Assembly: GCA_965153455.1 (NCBI GenBank)
Contig: OZ234497.1
Span: 2,294,001 to 2,358,000 of the forward strand
Direction of reading: 5' to 3'
Origin: Sphagnum compactum
Lineage: Eukaryota; Bryophyta; Sphagnopsida; Sphagnales
DNA length: 64,000 bases
In this document: one piece after another, positions 58,538 through 64,000 of the stretch
Numbering within the stretch: the first letter of the stretch is position 1
Layout: every line of letters begins with the position of its first letter
Notes under the pieces: generated by a model
The model's database searches: none
Told to the model about the DNA's origin: nothing
Seen by the model: the letters and a program-made list of their open reading frames with translations, nothing else
Position numbers and translations under genes: made by a program

Positions 58538-60969
58538 CAGGCCTCATAAGTTTTGAGATTTCTACAAATAGATACGGAAATCTCAAAGTTAAGTCCGCCG
58601 CCGTCTCAAAACTAATGACACTTGCAGTGGAGCTCTGAGCACCTCAACATCAAAATGGCGAGCAAGAAGAAGGCGACACCATTCCAGAAGGCGCATGAGC
58701 TGACCTACGCCATCAAGGAAGTCTCGAAGGACGCCCATGGCGACGTCACGGTTCGATGCTTGTTCTGTGTGTACGAGGGCCGTGACATCGTCGAGGTCGA
58801 TGTCGCGGGGCGGAAGCGCAAGCAGCGCAGCAACATTTAGTACTTCACGAAGCCGTTCGCTACCTACAAGTACAAAAGTCACCACGAGGGGTAGCACGCG
58901 ACCTCGTGGATTACATACCAGGCACTGTCGAGCGAGGAGAAAGAGAACTACTTCAACGAGTGCATCAAGAAGACCAACACGCTGGACCATCATTTTGATC
59001 ACGACAAGGATATGTACAAGTTTTTCCTATCAACTGAGATCGTGGAGGTCGTTATTGGTGATCTCTTCTTCCGCGACGATGAGCAACTCGAGGACATTGA
59101 CGACGACGACAAGCATAACCTGGCAGACGCGGCCCGCAAGAAGGTCGTTAAGAAACAGAATGAGAAGCAGAATGCAATGAAGTTGTTCTGCAAGAAGGAC
59201 GATGCGCTCGTCTACACCTTGACCATCAAGGACTGCCTTCGTTTCGACCTGGCCATGGACTACGTCGGCATTGGCCTGTCGTTTCGACAGACGGCGGCAA
59301 CCATCCAGAATGCAAGGACCGCACGAAGACGGTGAAACTCATTGGCGTCAATGACTGCATCGTCGACCAGTACACGCGTGTCTTGGTCGCTGTCGCGCTG
59401 CAGCAGATCGCCCTCATTCTCAACGACGAATCGGTTTGGGCCATGTCGTTGGCTGGCGACGGAAGCACGCATTGCGACCAGTCATTCTTTGATCCGCGCT
59501 TACGCGTCTGTTATCGCGGCGACCTGGTTAACTTACATCTCATCGCATTGCCAATGTTCGAACGGTATTCGGCTATGAACATTTTCAATTTGATTGCCAA
59601 GTTCATGGATGCGTTGTACAACAAGTGGCGTTCCAAGCTGATCGGTGTGTCGACGGACGCCGAGAACACTATGATAGGCCGTCATGTTGGCGTCGTCACT
59701 CGCCTTGTCGCATGTGCAGACAACAACATGCTGCAAATCTGGTGCATAACGCATCAGATCAACATTGTTGTCAAGGCGGCCGTCAAGGCCATCGACAACG
59801 GTGTCTGGGTCAAGCAGGTCTACATGTTCTCCGTCTTCTTGCGGGCGCAGGACAACCTCATCATCGAGATGAACGTGAAGTGCCCGAAGAAAACCAACCG
59901 TTGGGCGCATTTCGGTCGCCTCCTTAACTTCTACATATCATATCGCCGACCGCTTCTGGAGTACACCCAAAACAAGCAGCCCGAGTTGATGCCGTCAGAC
60001 CTGTGGTGGATCATCACATACGCGGTGGCACCGGCGATCGACTCGATCAACATCACGTTGCTGCGGAGACGCTCGTGCAGAACTTGATCGGCACGATCAT
60101 TGCCATGTTCGACATCGAGGTTGACGGCGCTGACAGTGAAGACGCCCTGGATGACGGTACGTACGTGCAGCAAGTCTCCCTGCGTATTCGTACAGTGGCG
60201 ATTGTCAACCACATCGAGAACCAAGGCTCGTTTTCCCGTGACTGCTATGAGCGCTTGGAAGAAGGTGATCAACAAGACGTGATCAAACACATCGCCGTGT
60301 ACGCGATGGCGCTGGTCGTTGGTCTGCAGTTTGTTAAGGCTGAGCGGGACAGCGACAATCGTGCGTCAGAGAGGAACGTGCCGCCTGTCCTTCCTACTCA
60401 CCTGGTCAAGCTACATCATGGTGCCTTCCTGAAGGAAGTGCTCGACCCGTTCCGGCAGCACATCTCCTCGTCCTGGTCCGAGATAGGCGTCGAGCAGATT
60501 GAGGTCGAGCATCGCGAGCTTCTGAAGTTGTACGCCTCCGACATTGTCCTGCGTGGCATTATCGACAAGCAAAATGACATGACCACGTTCAATGACGCGT
60601 GGGATTGTGTGCTGGGTCGATTCGAGCATCTGCGCTCGTTCTGCGGCGGGCTGGCGACCGTCCTTGCGAACACAACATCTGTCGAATCTGATTTCTCCGT
60701 CTTGAAGTGGGAAATGGACGATAATCGCATCGCGCTCATGCATCTGTCATTGGAAGGTATCTTCCAAGCAAAGCAGCGCCTCACCATGCAGACGCTTCTG
60801 CGTTGAACTCAGCGACATCCACAGAACAAATACAACTCCAATAACCATGTGTCGTACAGTAGTCAGAAATAAGCTAGTTTTGTGAATATCTCAAAAATTA
60901 CACCATGCGTCGTTGCAAAATTAAGCTAGTTTTGATAAATTTGAGATATTTCAAAGCTTATGAGGCTTG
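58538..60969 (+). mobile_element. GC-rich hAT transposon with perfect 8-bp target duplication
   Basis: 2,432 bp. Ends: CAGGCCTCATAAGTTTTGAGAT (left) and the inverse of CAAGCCTCATAAGCTTTGAAAT (right), a 22-bp inverted repeat with three mismatches. AGTTTATC flanks both sides (58530-58537 and 60970-60977), the 8-bp duplication size of hAT elements. Inside is one transposase gene in a markedly GC-rich, CG-dinucleotide-rich style unlike the AT-rich flanks. The intact duplication and ends indicate a relatively young insertion. Confidence 0.93.
58655..60806 (+). pseudogene. hAT transposase, two stops and two frameshifts
   Basis: About 715 codons in total. Start MASKKKATPFQKAHEL; a BED-like zinc finger (VRCLFC...YKSHHEG.HATSW) at the N-terminus. 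Central text VWAMSLAGDGSTHCDQSFFD and KLIGVSTDAENTMIGRHVGVV contains the acidic DDE residues; LQIWCITHQINIVVK and CPKKTNRWAHFGRL follow; the C-terminal dimerisation part is TTSVESDFSVLKWEMDDNR with SLEGIFQAKQ. Stops TAG at 58838-58840 and 58892-58894 (both fit CAG before mutation); frame changes near 59290-59335 and 60055-60090. Recollection only: this style resembles hAT proteins abundant in oomycetes such as Phytophthora. Cannot produce full transposase as is. Confidence 0.9.
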
Positions 60970-60977
60970 AGTTTATC

Positions 60978-63900
60978 AAAGAGCTTGGGAGCGCGTCAGA
61001 ATACCTCAAATATCTTCAGAATTGGGTGTTGGGCTCCCATGAACTATTGATGAGGTTAACAACCATGATAAACGTTATGTGCCAACATGAAACATCCAAA
61101 GATCAAATGAAATAATACATGTAACACATGAAGCAAAAGGTTAGTCATATTTCTTTGGTTTTTTGCATGATGTTTGGAAGCACATCATGCATGAGTTACT
61201 TTCTAGATGGAAATATTAAACAACCACATTGTTGTAAAACCAATTGTTTGAACTATGGTTTTCAATAAAGGACAAAAAAAACCTTTTATGATGTACAAAA
61301 TAAAGTTGAGATGGAAAAATATCTTATTTTTTTAAAAATTTGTTTTTAACCTTTAGTATCTTATTCCTTTTCCAACCCTCCCCCTCTCCCCCCCACCCCC
61401 AATTTGTTGTACAAATTTTCATGCTCATGACACATGTACATGTTTTTTTCAAAAACTTATATCGTGTTTTTTTGTGGCTTAACAATTTATTACTTTTCCC
61501 TTGGGTTAAAATTTTAACATTTCATTCCATTAAAGTAGGGTGGCACATAACAAAATACATCAATTATAGATTATACAAATTGATTTCAACACCATCATTA
61601 ATTTTTTCAAATGCCCAATTTAACTTATTGTGCAATTAAAGGATATTAGACATTTTAGTTGGCCAATTGTAGTGAAGTGAACAATGTCCAAGCTCCATTT
61701 ACTTTGACATTTGATGCTTCTTGCGATTTAAAACCATTAGTTTGAAACATAAACTTAACATCATTATCTTCCTTAAATATAATTGTTGAAAAATGTTGAA
61801 TAACATTTGTGTTCATGTCATTGTGAACATATGTAACACTTGCAATAAAAGAAACAACTGAAAGATAACAAAATATGAAAGTGTTGTGATTAAAAAAGGA
61901 ATAAAAACATGAAGCATATTGAAATATGAAAAGTTCAATGAATTTCAAGATAATGTTCATTTTGAAGCTCACTTTCTATTTATTTATTTTTTGAAGATAT
62001 TTACTTTTGAAAGAAATGGAAATAATTACTTGGTAAACAACAAAAGTAAGTAGATGATCAATATATGTTGAAGGTTTACAACAATGTGTAACTCATGCAA
62101 AAATATGACATTAAAGGTTTACATCAGTTGAATGTTTGTAGGTTAAGAAAACAATGAATATTTGTAAACAACAAATAACATGTGAATTTACAAAACAAAA
62201 TGAAATATGAAAATAAAAAGACAAAACAAACTTACCAAGATGACAATCACAAAAATGTATGAAAATGATAAAACTAGTGCCATGCTTTTAAAAAATGATT
62301 ACCAAGATGGTGATTGGGCAACGTTTCACAAAATGATGTCCAATGCCTGGAAAAGACCTTTGATGACAACAACAATAGAAAAGAAAAAAAAGAAAGAGAA
62401 AAAATAATTATTTTGTTTAAAGGAATATTACATTGACAATAAAACCAAAAAAAAGAAAAAAAAGTTGAAACTTATGATGGCGATAACCAAACTTGTTTTC
62501 TTGACGAATGATGAACTTTGTGTAAATAATTATTGTGATGATGAGCTTGAAAAAACAACCCAAATAAAATAAGGTTTTATAATTTGCACACCAAACAAGA
62601 AAGAAATAGAAATAAACTATCAAAAGAAAATAAAAATGTAATGAACAAAAAACATGAAAAAAGGATGGCACTTGTTTAAAAATAAAAAAGAGAAACATGA
62701 CATCTTGCTTATTGAAGGTTCACTTCACTTTGCACACCAAGTAATAACAAATAAAAATGGAAAAGAAATAAGGCTTGTTTGTTGAAAGTTAAAAAATGAT
62801 GATGTTGAAAGCCTGAAGAAATCGATGCAAATAATTTGCATTGTAAAAGTTAAAAAAAGAACCTCCATGTTACACAAAAAGAATATAATATTATGTGTAA
62901 AAATTTCCTAAACTTCAGAAAAAACCATTAACTTTACAAAATGCCCAAATTGCAACTTGGAAATGAATCCCAAGCACTACCAATTCAAAAACACTCCCAA
63001 ATGACTTGTAGTCTTATGAAAGTTTCAAATTTTTGAAACAAAAGTGCAAGTGGTAAAATGTTATCCAAATTGTACCTTTAATATAATATTGGAAAGTTCT
63101 TGAAACATAAATATCAAATGTGGGTTCACATTTTCTATTTGGAGTTATGAGTTTAAGTTAAATATTTAAAATATTGGTAAGGAGTCAAATTGCCAATTTG
63201 ACTTTTGACCACAAAAACCAAAGAATAGGGGTCAAATGACCTTCAAATTGGTCACATGATATGGTGTTGGAAATATCTCTTCAAAGATTACGATGTTACC
63301 CTTGAAAGTTTTCAAAAACCAATCATTTAAAAAATATAATAAAGGAGAAGAGGCAATGATTCATTTTTAAGTTCAAGCCATGGTGTGACGACTAGTGAGT
63401 TTAATTTGTTTGTGATTTATGCATGCCCCACTTTGGTTCCAACTTGCAATAATCATATTTTCTCTTAGTTTGTGTAAGTTGATTTCACCTTGAATTTTTG
63501 CTTATGAATTCATTTTAATTTCATCCTAAAACTCTTACCCCTTGTTTTTTTCTTGAATTAAAAAGTGCGTTGTGAGTTGCTATTGGATCATTACCTATTA
63601 AAGTGCATGTTGTTGGATAACTTCAATTCTTGTCCCACCCAAAATTGGTGGGACTATAGCAAATGGAAACACTCACAATGACACAATGTGAGGCCACAAA
63701 TTAATTGGCCTTCCTTGTTCAAACCCTTTTAGTTGCACCTACCATCATTTGGTTGCCACTAGATGTTAATGAGTAAATAAGTCATATTTTGAAAAGTGCA
63801 TGTGAATGAACACCAAATACAATCAAGAGAAAATCAACCAATTTAGGACAATAATTAAGTTCTTGACAATCTTTAACAACAAAATATTTTGTAAAATATG

Positions 63901-64000
63901 TTTAAAATCATAATTTACAAAACAAATTTTAAATTTTCTTAATTTTTATGACCCATTTTTTTTTTGTTGCATTATACTATAATGTAAAGGTGCACATAAT
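60978..64000. other. AT-rich repeat DNA, no gene seen
   Basis: A/T-rich with many homopolymers. A C-rich run (CCCCCTCTCCCCCCCACCCCC) sits near 61380. Bases 62900-63400 resemble 57880-58130 in diverged form. No frame resembles a known protein. Confidence 0.5.

Overview
This is nuclear DNA from a land plant. It holds intron-containing plant genes (a PIF-type bHLH regulator, a mitochondrial uL22 ribosomal protein, biotin synthase) with GT-AG introns, telomere-type CCCTAA motifs, Ty1-copia, CACTA, pogo-like and hAT transposons, and many simple repeats. The species cannot be read from the sequence. The PIF bHLH sequence looks more like that of early-diverging or non-flowering plants than of a typical eudicot, but that is only an impression.

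Region 1 (1-4.4 kb) is AT-rich, repeat-rich DNA without a credible gene: a purine-skewed tract, a 49-bp minisatellite, a perfect hairpin and long G and AT runs. Region 2 (4.4-20.4 kb) is the gene island: PIF-like bHLH (+), mitochondrial uL22 (-), biotin synthase BIO2 (-) and an intronless Orn/Lys/Arg decarboxylase-family gene (+). All four look intact. BIO2 and the decarboxylase are divergent around about 1 kb of shared upstream DNA. Region 3 (20.4-64 kb) is almost entirely nested mobile DNA.

The main discovery is in region 3. A CACTA (En/Spm) element of about 24.9 kb lies at 28642-53505. Its 14-bp terminal inverted repeats are perfect, it has a 3-bp TAT target duplication, and its subterminal arrays are built on TTGCA/TGCAA motifs. 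It landed inside the transposase gene of an older pogo/Tigger-like element: removing it with one TAT copy rejoins the pogo coding sequence at the expected family position. It carries a tnp2-type transposase gene (-) and a divergently oriented Ptta/En/Spm TNPA-like gene (+). It also carries cargo that looks like captured host genes: a whole four-exon ubiquitin-conjugating E2 gene (-), the 5' part of a UDP-rhamnose synthase gene (-), a GH3 beta-glucosidase exon (+) and several unidentified acidic coding fragments (+). All cargo with a recognisable reading frame is broken, and the recognisable genes keep introns, so capture was from DNA.

Other elements: a 5.3-kb Ty1-copia retrotransposon (21748-27055) with both LTRs and a near-perfect target duplication; a 1-kb non-autonomous CACTA element (53733-54743), also inserted in the pogo gene; and a 2.4-kb GC-rich hAT element (58538-60969) with a perfect 8-bp duplication and a composition so unlike its surroundings that horizontal transfer deserves a test. 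Across unrelated elements the nonsense codons are repeatedly CAG-to-TAG or TGG-to-TAG changes in a CHG context, as expected from deamination of methylated cytosines in silenced DNA.
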